A DNA stretch of 35,218 nucleotides from Pedosphaera sp. (GTDB lineage Bacteria; Verrucomicrobiota; Verrucomicrobiia; Limisphaerales; SXQI01), in assembly GCA_025359965.1 (NCBI GenBank), contig JANYDC010000127.1, positions 1 to 35,218 of the forward strand, given 5' to 3'. This document shows positions 1 to 9,500 of the stretch, one piece after another. Positions within the stretch are counted from its first letter, which is position 1; the number at the start of each line of letters is the position of its first letter. Below the pieces are notes generated by a model that saw nothing but the letters and a program-made list of their open reading frames with translations, had not been told where the DNA came from and made no database searches. Made by a program: the position numbers and the translations under genes.

Positions 1-504
1 GTTTCCCCTGTACGACGGGTTCCCCAGTCCGCTCCGTCGGACAGCCCGACTTCTGTGTCAACTCCCGCCGCCTCCGAACCCCCTTCGATGTCCACCCTCT
101 CCCAAATGCTCGATCGCTTGGAATCCGCCCTCGCCCCGGCAGCACAAAATATCAAGGAATATCAAACAATAGCCACCGAAGCCCCACCCATCCCAGCGGC
201 ACCGAAAGTCCAGGACGCAGCCCAAAGTGAAGAACCACAAAACCTCGCCTCTCCGGACTGGACAACAGACCCCCTGAACCCAACCTCCAGCAAGGAATAT
301 CAAGCTTTAGCAAACTTGGAGGCTCACCTGAAATGCCTGCCCCTGCCCTATCCGTACTCAGGCTACCAATACATCAAGGGCGTCAGCCAACACCTTCCTG
401 CCTCACACGGCGTTCCATCCTTCCCACCCACTATTCGACCATTTAACTCAGAGGAACTAAAAGCCGTCCTTTCTTCCGTTCGGAATCCTCTACTCGCTGC
501 TTAA
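1..504 (+). CDS. 3' part of an unknown Pro/Ser/Ala-rich protein, cut by the window edge
   Basis: The frame is open from the first base to a TAA at 502-504, so this is most likely the last ~167 codons of a longer gene; a GTG at 55 and an ATG at 88 are the only internal starts near the edge. The visible protein is low-complexity and probably disordered in its first two thirds (many Pro, Ala, Ser, Glu), then becomes more ordered near the end, where a Tyr/Pro stretch (LPLPYPYSGYQYI) occurs. A short internal repeat KEYQ-x-(I/L)A appears twice (13 identical bases at 153-165 and 291-303). I do not recognise a family. It could also be a chance open frame in Pro-rich GC sequence, but the length and the repeat make a real C-terminus more likely. 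Confidence 0.5.
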   Translation, partial: VSPVRRVPQSAPSDSPTSVSTPAASEPPSMSTLSQMLDRLESALAPAAQNIKEYQTIATEAPPIPAAPKVQDAAQSEEPQNLASPDWTTDPLNPTSSKEYQALANLEAHLKCLPLPYPYSGYQYIKGVSQHLPASHGVPSFPPTIRPFNSEELKAVLSSVRNPLLAA

Positions 505-574
505 GCAGTTCATCCTCAGCCACCATCTATGGGGACAACTCGTCGCCTAATTAAAACGAGAGGTCCAAATATAT

Positions 575-620
575 TTTTCGTAACTACCTTACGTTAAATT
601 GGTTACATTACTTACGAAAA
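575..620. repeat. AT-rich dyad element
   Basis: In an AT-rich gap between two genes, TTTTCGTAA (575-583) is mirrored by its exact reverse complement TTACGAAAA (612-620). A second, inner pair GTAAC (580-584) / GTTAC (602-606) overlaps the first. The 46-bp element could be a protein-binding site or a recombination site; the sequence alone does not decide. Confidence 0.35.
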
Positions 621-661
621 GAGCTGGAGCCAAACTCTATTCAGCACAGTCATCCCCCTAA

Positions 662-683
662 AACCCGCCTGAGGTGGCGGGTT
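662..683. terminator. 8-bp hairpin, possible terminator
   Basis: AACCCGCC (662-669), a 6-base loop, and GGCGGGTT (676-683) form a perfect 8-bp stem. No T run follows on the plus strand, so intrinsic termination is only a possibility. It lies about 40 bases before the start at 722. Confidence 0.35.
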
Positions 684-721
684 GAGTATTCCGGGGTAGC
701 TTAAACCATCCATTAATTGGT

Positions 722-1498
722 ATGAAAAAAGCATTCAAAAGGTTCGGCAACGTGGTGGGGTTGGCATTCATGGTCTCCTGTTGCGTAAGAGCAGATGACA
801 CTTGGGCATTTGGCCGTGGTTTGATCACCCACCCCACTTTGGAAGGTCCGGAGGCCTATGTGTATACTCACGTGGACCCCAATCAGTTGGAATATGGCCT
901 TCCCGGGATTTCCTACAAGCCCGTGCGCAGCGCTTCCCTCAAAGCCGTTTCAGTTCTCATGCGCGGTGATCCAAGTGATGTTTTCACGCATTACTTTGGC
1001 GTTTACCTCAACACGATGGAAAATTTTCAAACCAATGCACTAGGTGGGCAGTCATTCTTGTTTGATCCAGGTCAACCTTCCACCTTTGCCGTGGAGCCTT
1101 GGGAACCGGACGGCGTCGCAACGGATTTTCTCGTCATCACGCTCACTTTTTCGGAGCCCCTTGCTCTCAGCCCCGATCATTCATGGATGATCTCACCGGT
1201 CATTGAACTGGATGCTTTTCAGGACTCGGATTACGTGCCCTCCATGATTGCGTGTCAAAGTTCCTCACACTGGGATCAACCAAGTTCTTTGGGACCTAAA
1301 ATCGACCAGTACTCCACTCAATCCTCCACCTTCCCGCTTCAAACGCAGCTCGCTGCCGATCTTCTGGTGTCAGTGGCCCCCGCGCCTCAAGCTCCCCTTC
1401 CCGTATTGGCCTTCAATACGGGGCTCTTAGGCCTGCAACTAACCAAGCGATCTATCGAACTTCGCCTTTTCACGGTTTTGAACGCGGCTATCTGGTAA
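722..1498 (+). CDS. Exported protein of unknown function
   Basis: The 258-residue product begins with a basic n-region (MKKAFKRF), a hydrophobic stretch (residues 9-20) and a likely signal-peptidase site near CVRA-DD (about residue 24), so it should be secreted. The rest has no cysteine pattern or catalytic motif that I recognise; it is rich in Phe, Pro and Ser and has the look of a beta-rich extracellular protein. The last ~35 residues read LPVLAFNTGLLGLQ and then become basic, which resembles the beginning of the short C-terminal beta-module seen in other exported proteins here, but without its usual FYR ending. A truncation or frameshift near the 3' end is therefore possible but unproven. 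The next gene is convergent, 39 bases away. Confidence 0.7.
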   Translation: MKKAFKRFGNVVGLAFMVSCCVRADDTWAFGRGLITHPTLEGPEAYVYTHVDPNQLEYGLPGISYKPVRSASLKAVSVLMRGDPSDVFTHYFGVYLNTMENFQTNALGGQSFLFDPGQPSTFAVEPWEPDGVATDFLVITLTFSEPLALSPDHSWMISPVIELDAFQDSDYVPSMIACQSSSHWDQPSSLGPKIDQYSTQSSTFPLQTQLAADLLVSVAPAPQAPLPVLAFNTGLLGLQLTKRSIELRLFTVLNAAIW

Positions 1499-1537
1499 GA
1501 AATTTCCTCAGAGCATCGCATCAGCGAGATGCCGTTC

Positions 1538-2326
1538 TCAGAAACATGAACGCACTGTTCCTCCGTCTACCCGCAAGGCGGCTCCATTAGTGGCTGCGGA
1601 CAAAGTGCTGCAAATGTAAATTACCAGATTGGCAACTTCTTCGGTGCTGGCAAAACGCTTCAACAACGAGCTGGGCCTCACACTTGCAAAAAATTCTTTC
1701 TCGAATTCGGCGAACGGTTTGCCGCCACTGAGTTGATTGACAAACTCGTCCACACCATCTGAGTGCGTTGGTCCGGGAAGCACCGCATTGACCGTGACAC
1801 CGGTGCCAGCGCATGTCTCGGCCAGACCGCGTGAAACAGCCAGTTGCGCCGTTTTGGTCATCCCGTAGTGGATCATTTCGGAGGGAATCTGAACGCCGCT
1901 CTCGCTGCTGATAAAAATGATGCGCCCCCAGTTTTTCTGCTTCATACCCGGCAGATAGGCACGACTAAGGCGAACGCCGCTCAGGACGTTCACATTGAAG
2001 AATCGTTGCCAGTCTGCATCAGGAATTTCCTCGAAGGGTTTGGGCTCAAAAATCCCCAGATTGTTCACCAGAATGTCCACCGCCGGAAACTGTTTTACCA
2101 ACTGCTCAACAACCGCAGCGTCGGCAAGATCCCCAACAAATCCCTCCAGTTTCGTGCCAGGAACTATTGGTGCAATCTTTGCCAGCGCGGCATCCACGGA
2201 ACCTTTGGAACGTCCGTTGAGAATGACACGGGCTCCTTCACGGGCAAGCCCGGTGGCGATGGCCAAACCAATGCCTTTGGTGGAACCGGAAATGAGGGCG
2301 AGCTTGTCAGTAATCTGTAAGTCCAT
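1538..2326 (-). CDS. SDR-family NAD(P)-dependent oxidoreductase
   Basis: A classical short-chain dehydrogenase/reductase of 262 residues, the usual length. The Rossmann nucleotide-binding motif is GSTKGIG (residues 14-20), the NNLG structural motif is at 88-91, and the catalytic set is Ser141, Tyr154 and Lys158 (YGMTK). Arg40 in NGRS after the second strand suggests a preference for NADP(H), by family rule. The C-terminal RVDGG motif is also typical. The substrate cannot be told; related proteins are often annotated as 3-oxoacyl-ACP reductase-like or as alcohol/sugar dehydrogenases. It lies downstream of mnmE on the same strand with a 53-base gap and could be co-transcribed. Confidence 0.9.
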   Translation of the reverse strand: MDLQITDKLALISGSTKGIGLAIATGLAREGARVILNGRSKGSVDAALAKIAPIVPGTKLEGFVGDLADAAVVEQLVKQFPAVDILVNNLGIFEPKPFEEIPDADWQRFFNVNVLSGVRLSRAYLPGMKQKNWGRIIFISSESGVQIPSEMIHYGMTKTAQLAVSRGLAETCAGTGVTVNAVLPGPTHSDGVDEFVNQLSGGKPFAEFEKEFFASVRPSSLLKRFASTEEVANLVIYICSTLSAATNGAALRVDGGTVRSCF

Positions 2327-2379
2327 AGACCTGTGAATCTCGTAGCGCTGAACACGATGTCAAGTTCAGGCAGGCAGAA

Positions 2380-3756
2380 TTACTTGCCCAGACAGAAAGT
2401 GCTGAAAATAGCGTCCAGCAAATCTTCAGTGGAGGTTTTGCCCACCACTTCGCCCACTGCGTTCAGGGCGATGCGCAGGTCCAAAGCCACAAGGTCAAGC
2501 GAGACTCCCTCACTCAAGGCTTGCCGACCGGTAACCAGCGCTTCTCCCGAGCGGCGCAGGGCATCGAAATGCCGGGCGTTGATGGCAATATGGTCTCCGC
2601 CGGGGGTGATTTCACCGCGCCAAACCAAATCTTTGATTCGGACTTTAAGATCGTCAAAGCCCTGACCAGTGGAGCATGAAATGGCCACGGCTTCAGTCGC
2701 CAAAGTTCCGGGCAGCTCGCAGGCGGCAGGGAGATCGGCCTTATTAAGCACAATGAGGCGGTGACGACCGGTGATTTCCTCAAGCAAGCGCGCGTCCTCT
2801 GCGGCCAACGCGTCGCAATGGTCAATGATATGTAAAATCAATTCCGCCTGTTCCAACGCGACGTAACTCCGCTGGATGCCAAGAGCTTCGACCGCATCGG
2901 CTGATTGGCGCAGACCAGCGGTGTCGATGAAGATCACAGGAATGCCGAGGATGTTGGCGGTTTCCTCAATGGTATCGCGCGTGGTGCCGGCGATGGGCGA
3001 AACGATGGCACGATCATGCCCGAGCAATAGATTCAGCAGGCTGGACTTGCCGGCATTGGGCCGCCCCACAATAACGGCTCGCACGCCCTGCCGCAGGATA
3101 CGCCCCCCCCCTGCCGTTTTGAGCAATTCAATGATCTTCGATTGGGCGTGATCCAACCTGCGCAAAAGCACGTCGGTAGTGTCAGGCGAAATATCCTCGT
3201 CGGGAAAATCAATGTGCGCCTCGACATGCGCCAGCACGCCGATCAAATCCGCGCGGATGATCTCAATGCGACGCGAAAGAACGCCGCGCATCTGCTCTTG
3301 TGCGGCGTGCAAAGCCAGCTCGGTGCGGGCATGAATAAGGTCGGCCACAGCCTCAGCCTGGCTCAGATCAATGCGGCCATTCAGGAAAGCGCGCCGGGTG
3401 AATTCGCCGGGCTCGGCAGAACGCGCTCCTGCTTCGAGGACCGCCTCCAAAACCAATCGAGTGGTGAGCATCCCGCCGTGGCAGGTGATCTCAACCACAT
3501 CCTCGCAAGTCGAAGTCCGGGGGGCGCGAAGCACCGTCAGCATCACCTCATCCACGCGATTCGGCCCGCGCATGATCCAGCCATAATGAACGGTATGGGA
3601 AGCCGCGTCGCGCAGGGCAAAACTCTTGCGAGCGGCGGCAAAAACGCGATCTCCCACGGTGAACGCCTGAGGTCCGGAGATGCGGATTACGCTCAGTGCA
3701 GCCTCACCCAAGGGGGTGGCTATCGCGGCAATCGTATCGGTATCGCTGAGAGACAT
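2380..3756 (-). CDS. mnmE: tRNA uridine-5-carboxymethylaminomethyl modification GTPase MnmE
   Basis: MnmE (TrmE) works with MnmG to install the cmnm5 group on U34 of certain tRNAs, using GTP hydrolysis and a folate one-carbon donor. The 458-residue length is normal for the family. The N-terminal tetrahydrofolate-binding domain starts with DTIAAIATP (residues 6-14) and contains the CHGG segment near 92-95. The inserted Ras-like G domain shows G1 GRPNAGKSS (231-239), G2 TTRDT (258-262), G3 DTAG (278-281) and G4 NKAD (338-341). The protein ends in CLGK, the conserved C-terminus carrying the functionally important Cys. A small conserved gene ends 3 bases before its start, so the two are probably one transcript. 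Confidence 0.97.
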   Translation of the reverse strand: MSLSDTDTIAAIATPLGEAALSVIRISGPQAFTVGDRVFAAARKSFALRDAASHTVHYGWIMRGPNRVDEVMLTVLRAPRTSTCEDVVEITCHGGMLTTRLVLEAVLEAGARSAEPGEFTRRAFLNGRIDLSQAEAVADLIHARTELALHAAQEQMRGVLSRRIEIIRADLIGVLAHVEAHIDFPDEDISPDTTDVLLRRLDHAQSKIIELLKTAGGGRILRQGVRAVIVGRPNAGKSSLLNLLLGHDRAIVSPIAGTTRDTIEETANILGIPVIFIDTAGLRQSADAVEALGIQRSYVALEQAELILHIIDHCDALAAEDARLLEEITGRHRLIVLNKADLPAACELPGTLATEAVAISCSTGQGFDDLKVRIKDLVWRGEITPGGDHIAINARHFDALRRSGEALVTGRQALSEGVSLDLVALDLRIALNAVGEVVGKTSTEDLLDAIFSTFCLGK

Positions 3757-3759
3757 GGC

Positions 3760-4011
3760 TCAGTGCCCGCACTTGCCTTTGGCATTTTCCGCGCCGCGCC
3801 CGAGCAGCCACAGGCGGGCCTTCTCGTAGCTCTTGCGCTGAAGGTAATGGCAGAGGGACGGATCAGCGTCTTCCGGCAACTGCCGTCCCAGCGCGTCAAT
3901 CCGCTCGAAAGCGGGAATCAGATTCGGCTTGGGATTCGCTGTCGGCATGGATTTGACCTTGGAGTCCAAATCCTCCAACGCCGCTAACAATTCAGTTTCT
4001 ATCGTGGTCAT
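3760..4011 (-). CDS. Small conserved-looking protein of unknown function
   Basis: This reads as an 83-residue protein starting MTTIETELLAALEDLD. I chose the ATG at 4011 because a GGAG sequence sits about 8 bases before it; earlier in-frame starts (ATG at 4020 or 4041, GTG at 4068) would add an unconvincing N-terminus. The N-terminal part looks helical (ETELLAALEDLDSKV), and the C-terminal half contains CHYLQRKSYEKARLWL followed by a Gly/Lys tail ending KCGH. The two Cys and two His could bind a metal, but the spacing is not a standard motif. It ends 3 bases before mnmE and is most likely co-transcribed with it. No known function is claimed. Confidence 0.6.
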   Translation of the reverse strand: MTTIETELLAALEDLDSKVKSMPTANPKPNLIPAFERIDALGRQLPEDADPSLCHYLQRKSYEKARLWLLGRGAENAKGKCGH

Positions 4012-4086
4012 GATCGGTCTCCATTCTGCAAAAATGAGCATAATGGGTCTTCGGTTGGAGGACGACACGAAATAAACAGGAGTGAA

Positions 4087-4416
4087 TTACTTCACCCGCT
4101 CTTTGCCGTAGGTCTTCGCGAAGTATTCTGCCAATGCTTCCACGGAGTTCGTGGAAATGGGCGCCCCATATTTCTCGCGCATCTTGGTAACGGAGGCTTT
4201 CCAGGCAATCCGGTCGACCGGTGGCTGGGTGGAGATGTAATCAGCGGAATGGCACAGAAGGCAACTGGTGGTCGCCAGCGGTTCGCCGGGGCCGGGCTTG
4301 AATTTCGCCGTTTCACGCGGGAGCGTCCATGCGGTATCTGCGGCGCGGCTGGAACCAAGCGCCAGCAGTATAACTGCCAGGGCCATGCTGTGGAAAGTGA
4401 CACGGGTTGCTTTCAT
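4087..4416 (-). CDS. sorB: SorB-like monohaem cytochrome c subunit of sulfite dehydrogenase
   Basis: A 109-residue periplasmic cytochrome. A signal peptide (hydrophobic residues about 10-20, cleavage near SSRAA-DT) precedes a single haem-binding motif CLLCH (52-56). Met79 in VTKMREKYG is placed as expected for the axial methionine ligand in SorB-type cytochromes. In known SorAB enzymes this subunit takes electrons from the molybdenum subunit and passes them to a soluble cytochrome c. It starts only 4 bases after the stop of the molybdoenzyme gene, which strongly supports the pairing. The family assignment rests on the haem motif, the size and the neighbour. Confidence 0.82.
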   Translation of the reverse strand: MKATRVTFHSMALAVILLALGSSRAADTAWTLPRETAKFKPGPGEPLATTSCLLCHSADYISTQPPVDRIAWKASVTKMREKYGAPISTNSVEALAEYFAKTYGKERVK

Positions 4417-4420
4417 GGTT

Positions 4421-5653
4421 TTATACAGCCGTAAGACTCACGGTTTCGACAAGATTGCGCATGTAACCTGCCGGATTCCAAAGCGGTTCGAGCGGCTGGG
4501 TTTGGCCAGAAACGTTGGTAGCCTTCACTTTAATGGCGTAAGGCCCGGTCGTCTTTGGCGTGAACGAGGAGGTCCATTCGCGGAAGGAGTATTTTCCTAG
4601 GTCCTTGCCCAACTCCGCCTTTTCCCAAGTCTTGCCGCCATCGGTGGAAACCTGCACTTCGCTAATACCGTGGCCCCCGTCGAAGGCGATCCCGCGCAGG
4701 GGCACAGGTTGATTCACCTTAATCTTTGCGCCATCGGCAACACTAGTAACGAACGATCGTACGTTGAGCCGCGCGATGGGCACGGTTTTATCGGGCTTGG
4801 TGCCCGGTGGCACACAAGCGCATTCGTTATCAGGAATGCGGTAGGCCGGGTTCATCCAGTAGCCGTTGAAGTTCTCGTCCAACACAGTGATTTCATGGAC
4901 GTGTTTAACCCAATAGGTGCCATAGTAACCCGGCACAACGAGGCGCAATGGATACCCGTTGAGCCAGGGTAAATCCTGGCCGTTCATCTCATAGGCAAGC
5001 AGGACTTCGCCGCCGAGGGCATGGTCCAGCTCAAGCGCTTTCACGAAATCGGCTGTCGCAGGCAGCAGGGGGGCATCGAGTCCGTTGAAGGTGACTTGCT
5101 TGGCTCCGGCGGCGACACCAGCACGTTTCAGCAAATCCGCAAGGCGGACTCCTTTCCAACGGGCATTGCCCATGGCGCCGTTTCCGGATTGCCCTCCCGC
5201 CACGCGGGGAATAAAGAATCCACGGCTATTGCCCGAGCATTGATTCACGGCGACAACTTCGACGGCTTCGAAACCTTTCTTCAACTCATCGACTGAAAAA
5301 GTCAGCGGCGTGTTGACCTTCCCCTTGATGGCCAGACGAAATTGATCAGGCCCCAACTGTGCGGCGGATGGCGGAGAAAGGCTAAGATGATACCGGACAA
5401 AGAAGGCGTCATTAGGAGTCAGAACTCCTTCATTAAAAACGCCCAAGGGTGTCTCCAACTGCGGTGGCCGCGTGGTGAGTCGGATAAGCGGGCGCTTTTG
5501 GGGGTAGGAAACGAGGGGTCTTCCCCCATTTTCAAAAGGAAGCTCAACAATTTCTTCAGCTAAAATCGACGCAGTGGACGCACCCAGTGCCGCAGTGGCT
5601 GCAAAGAGGGCGGATTGCCGCAAAAAATCGCGGCGATTAACCTGGGGCACCAT
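4421..5653 (-). CDS. sorA: SorA-like sulfite oxidase/dehydrogenase, molybdopterin subunit
   Basis: This is a periplasmic sulfite-oxidising enzyme of the sulfite oxidase family (sulfite to sulfate, two electrons to the haem subunit). Starting at the ATG at 5653 gives 410 residues, close to known SorA proteins; a start at 5743 would only add an Arg-rich leader. A Tat signal begins NRRDFLRQSALF (residues 6-17). The molybdenum-ligating cysteine is Cys139 in NQCSGNSR, followed by the family segment GNARWKGVRL. The motif GYPLRLVVPGYYG marks the cofactor domain, and the C-terminal Ig-like dimerisation domain contains VQVSTDGGKTWEKA. The haem subunit gene follows 4 bases later. The enzyme may serve sulfite detoxification or energy conservation. 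Confidence 0.9.
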   Translation of the reverse strand: MVPQVNRRDFLRQSALFAATAALGASTASILAEEIVELPFENGGRPLVSYPQKRPLIRLTTRPPQLETPLGVFNEGVLTPNDAFFVRYHLSLSPPSAAQLGPDQFRLAIKGKVNTPLTFSVDELKKGFEAVEVVAVNQCSGNSRGFFIPRVAGGQSGNGAMGNARWKGVRLADLLKRAGVAAGAKQVTFNGLDAPLLPATADFVKALELDHALGGEVLLAYEMNGQDLPWLNGYPLRLVVPGYYGTYWVKHVHEITVLDENFNGYWMNPAYRIPDNECACVPPGTKPDKTVPIARLNVRSFVTSVADGAKIKVNQPVPLRGIAFDGGHGISEVQVSTDGGKTWEKAELGKDLGKYSFREWTSSFTPKTTGPYAIKVKATNVSGQTQPLEPLWNPAGYMRNLVETVSLTAV

Positions 5654-5908
5654 GGCGGAAAGATCCTGGTCTGCTCTGGTTTTTCTTTTCACAATATTGC
5701 TCTGCTCACGACGATACTCGGCCAAGCGGCGGAGAAGCCGCACTCAAAAACTAAGCCTGACAAGCCCAACGGCAAGACAAATCCCGGGTCGGAAGAAGGC
5801 ACCCATTGAAAGACAGCACTCAGAATTCGCTCCAACACTAAAATCGCGTAGAAAAAGCGCGCGCTTGCAATCGTGTGGACTCCTGATATCCACGGGGTCA
5901 TTAATTCA

Positions 5909-6553
5909 ATGGAATCCCAAACCCTCATCCGCGTGGTGCTGGTGGACGACCATCCCGTGGTGCGGGAAGGTCTTCGCTCGACCCTGCCGGCATGCGGCCC
6001 GATTCAGATCGTGGGCGAGGCGGAGAATGGGTTGCAGGCGATCCGTGTGGTGGCAAAAACGCGCCCTAATGTGGTATTAATGGATGTAAAAATGCCGTGC
6101 ATGAACGGCATAGACGCAACACGCCGCATTCTGCGCGATTTCCCCGAGTGCAAAGTATTGGCGCTCTCCATGTTCGACGATCCGCAATACGTTGAGGAAA
6201 TGTTGCGGTGCGGGTGCAGCGGGTATCTCATTAAGGATTCCTCCCCGCTTGAAGTAGTGATCGCGTTGCAGCAGGTTCAGGCAGGACTTCAGGCGGTTAG
6301 CCCGCGGCTAATGCCGACGCTGGTAAAAGTGCTGGGCCCCAGGGAGCCTGAGAAGAGAGCATTGACCGAGCGCGAAGTAGAAGTGCTCAAACTGGTTGCG
6401 CAAGGCTTGAGCGCGAAGGAAATTGGAGAACAACTTAAACTCAGTGCACGCACAGTGGAAAAACACCGGGAGCATATTTCAGACAAGACCGGGTGTTCAA
6501 CGGCGGTTCAATTAGTTCGTTATGCAATTCACAAAGGACATGTCATTCTGTAA
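5909..6553 (+). CDS. Orphan NarL/FixJ-type response regulator with LuxR DNA-binding domain
   Basis: A 214-residue two-domain response regulator. The receiver domain shows Asp13/Asp14, the phospho-acceptor Asp59 (VLMDVKMP), Ser87 (ALSMF) in the Thr/Ser switch position and Lys109 (YLIKD). The LuxR-type helix-turn-helix spans about residues 150-210, with LTEREVEVLKLVAQGLS and the recognition part ARTVEKHREHI. I chose the ATG at 5909; a GTG at 5873 would add 12 residues that do not fit the family. No histidine kinase is encoded in the window, so its partner is elsewhere. Its 3' end overlaps the start of the large DUF4214-type exported protein, suggesting co-expression. sorA is divergent on the other side of a 255-base gap. 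Confidence 0.92.
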   Translation: MESQTLIRVVLVDDHPVVREGLRSTLPACGPIQIVGEAENGLQAIRVVAKTRPNVVLMDVKMPCMNGIDATRRILRDFPECKVLALSMFDDPQYVEEMLRCGCSGYLIKDSSPLEVVIALQQVQAGLQAVSPRLMPTLVKVLGPREPEKRALTEREVEVLKLVAQGLSAKEIGEQLKLSARTVEKHREHISDKTGCSTAVQLVRYAIHKGHVIL

Positions 6554-9500
6554 AGGCAGGCTGGTTCTGATAGGTATAGTTTTATGGGTGGCCACCGCTT
6601 TTCTCAAAGCCGGGCCCGTCTTAACTGTAGATCCCCTGTTGCTGGGGGAAGGCCAGGCTTTCGCCGGGCCAGTGGGAATCCTTGACGATGGTTCGGACGG
6701 CACGCCCACCTCCAAGTACGTCACAAGGCTGACGCAGGAATTGTTTGGACGCAATGCCGGACCGCGCGACATTGCTCTGGCGGTTCGGGTGACCGATAAC
6801 CGCCTGCCCCGCGAGGGGGCGGCCTTTGAATGGATCACCTCGACCGCCTTCCTAAAAGTCCGGGCGGAACAAATTCTGCAGTACCACTTTCCCGGCTTCG
6901 ACATCTCAGCCGCGGTCGCCGACACGGCGCAACGTCTCGCCGGGGGCATGACCGAGGAAGAGCTTCGCGCATTTTGGATTGGCTCAGCCCTCTACGCGAG
7001 TCGGTTCAACAACAACGCCGCATCGATTTTAAACGGTTTTTATCTGGAGCTTTTGGGACGAGGCCCCAGTAATGCCGAGAAAGCATTTTACTCCACCTGG
7101 AATGTCGGACCGAACCCGCGTGCGTCCTACGCGCTGGCGCTGATGCAGGGTGATGAATACCGCCAGCGGCTGACAGGGACCGCTTTCGCCGCCATGCTCG
7201 GACGCACACCCTCGGACACTGAACTCGTTCTCTGGTCCAAGTTGCTGGCCGGCGGCGGGCTTCGCACACCGCAGCTTTCGGCAAGTCTGGCCGGGATGCC
7301 GGAATTCACGAGTACTGCGCCGGGCAACTCCGAGTGGCTGGCTAAATTTGCGGCGCGGCTGGTGGTCACAAATGCGCCTCCTCTGGATTTGTTCGGACGC
7401 CGCTTTGAAACCGTGGCAGGCCGCGGTCAACGCGCTTTTGACATTCTGGCCGGACAGGAATTCGCATACATCCGAATCAACACTGAATTTGCCGGCCAGT
7501 CGGCCATTCCTAGCGCGGCGGATTTGAAGACGTGGATGGCCCAAATCAATAGTTGGCCCGGCTTGGAATACCTGACGCCCTACCTGATTGGCCAAAGCAC
7601 AAGTTTTGATTATGTGCAGACCACATTTCAAACCATTATGGGCCGGTCGCCCACCCTTGCTGAAAGCAATCTGGGGAAGGATTTTATCAATGGCGGTGGG
7701 AGCCGCTCCAACTATGCGGCGTACCTAATGCAGTCGAGTGAGTATCGCACCAATTGGGCCTTTAATTTACTTCAAAACGACTTGTGCTGTGAGGCAACCA
7801 CAAACCAACTCGCCGGCTTGACGTCGCAGTTGAACCTCGGTGTGTCACCGCTGCGCGCGCGTTCCACCGTTTTGGGATCACCGGAGTACGCTGCCCTCAC
7901 CAATTCAATAGCCACCAATCTGGTGGACAAGCTTTATCAAAGCCTGCTGGGCCGCAACCCCACCAATGGCAACGAAACCATTCGCCTCGCGAGCCAGGCG
8001 GCCAGCCGGCTGGTGGCGGTGCAATCGGTCATGATCACCGAGGCTTACGCCACCAACACCCTGGGCTCCTACGCCCATACCTACCTAAATCGGAACCCCA
8101 CAGCGACTGAACTGAGCGAGATTCCGCCGCTGTCGTTGCAGCCGGGTTACATCGAGGCCATCAGGGTGCGACTGCTGGGATCCGATGAATTTTTCTCGAA
8201 ATCAGGGGGGCAACCCACGGCGTACATCACAGCGGTGCTCAGCTTTTTAATACCGGGCGCATCGGCCAGTGATTACCTCCCGCTTTACAACGCCAGCCCA
8301 TCACGCCCGGCGTTCATCACCAGCCTGCTCGCCACAGCGGAGTACCGGGTTAGCGCCGCCGGAAAATTGATCAGTCAATGGCTTAAACGCGATGCTGGCC
8401 CTCAGGAAGCGGCTCGATTGGCTGCCCGTTCGGCGACGGGTTGGGATGCCCAGGATTTGGTTGCAGCCACCATCGCAGGAGATGAATTTTACGAGTTGAA
8501 CGGGGGGGCGCCTGATCGTTTCCAACAAGCGGCGCTCTCAAGCCTAGGGCTCAACACGAACACCAATATTGAATGGCCCATCCTGCCGTTAACATTGGAA
8601 CTGGGCGATGCCCCTCGTCTGGCCGCAGACCGGTTTGTCTCAAGCCTGACCTTTCGCACCAACCTCATGGAAAGCGCGTCAATCTCCTGGCTGGGGCGGA
8701 AATCCACCACCAACGAACTTCAGGCCATCGGACTGGGGTGGACCAATGGCGCAACGGTTGAGCAGCAATGGTCGGAGTTGCTGGGCTCCAGCAATTTCTT
8801 CGTCAAGGTGGGCTCTCAAAATTCCGCATTTGTTTCCGCCGTGACACTGAACGTTTTAGGCCGGGCGGCGAACGCGGCGGACAGCGCCCTTTTTAATGCA
8901 ACCATCAGCACCAATGGAACGCGCGCCGACTTCACGAAAAAAGTTTTCCTATCGATTGAGTACGGTCAGAAATTGGCCACCACCCTTTATCCGCTGTTCC
9001 TAAAGCGCAATCCGCAGGGAGCCGAAGGCACGAACATGGTGCATCTCCGACTGGCTGGCGTGCCGCTTGAATCGGCATGGGCGGCTGTCGCGACGCTGCC
9101 GGATGCGCAGTCGCTCTCGATGGATTCGCTGGGGTTGACGATCTGGAACGGACTGACGGGCACGCCGCTGTCCGCTGATGCCGCTGCCGCATGGGCTGAG
9201 AGTTGGCGCGGCGCGGCGGCACGAGCAAACCTAGCCTCTTTGTGGTCCGCTTTCCCGTCGGTTGTGACCAATCGCGTGGCCGGTTATTTCCAGACGATAT
9301 TGGGACGCGCCCCAGTGAAGGGCGACCTCGATAATGCGCTGCTGCGACTCGGCAGAGGCGAAACCATGGTGGACCTGCGGGCTCTCCTTTTTGCGTCGAC
9401 AGAGTTTTTTAACAATAGCGGCGGAAATAACACGGCATGGGTCAACGCCATCCACCAGAAATTGTTCAGCCGCCTTCCCGATACCAACGAACGAACTTTT

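Noticed and set aside
1380-1590. Frameshift at the end of the exported protein at 722
   Set aside because: An alternative frame continues past the stop, but it has no recognisable ending, so a frameshift could not be supported.
3142-3987. Long plus-strand open frame opposite mnmE
   Set aside because: It is antisense to a clear MnmE gene and its product has no protein-family character; a GC-rich shadow.
5726-5741. Small hairpin GCGGC-GGAGAA-GCCGC upstream of the response regulator
   Set aside because: A 5-bp stem is expected by chance in this GC-rich gap.
5865-5889. TTGCAA and TGATAT as a promoter for the response regulator
   Set aside because: The spacer is only 13-14 bases, too short for a sigma-70 promoter.
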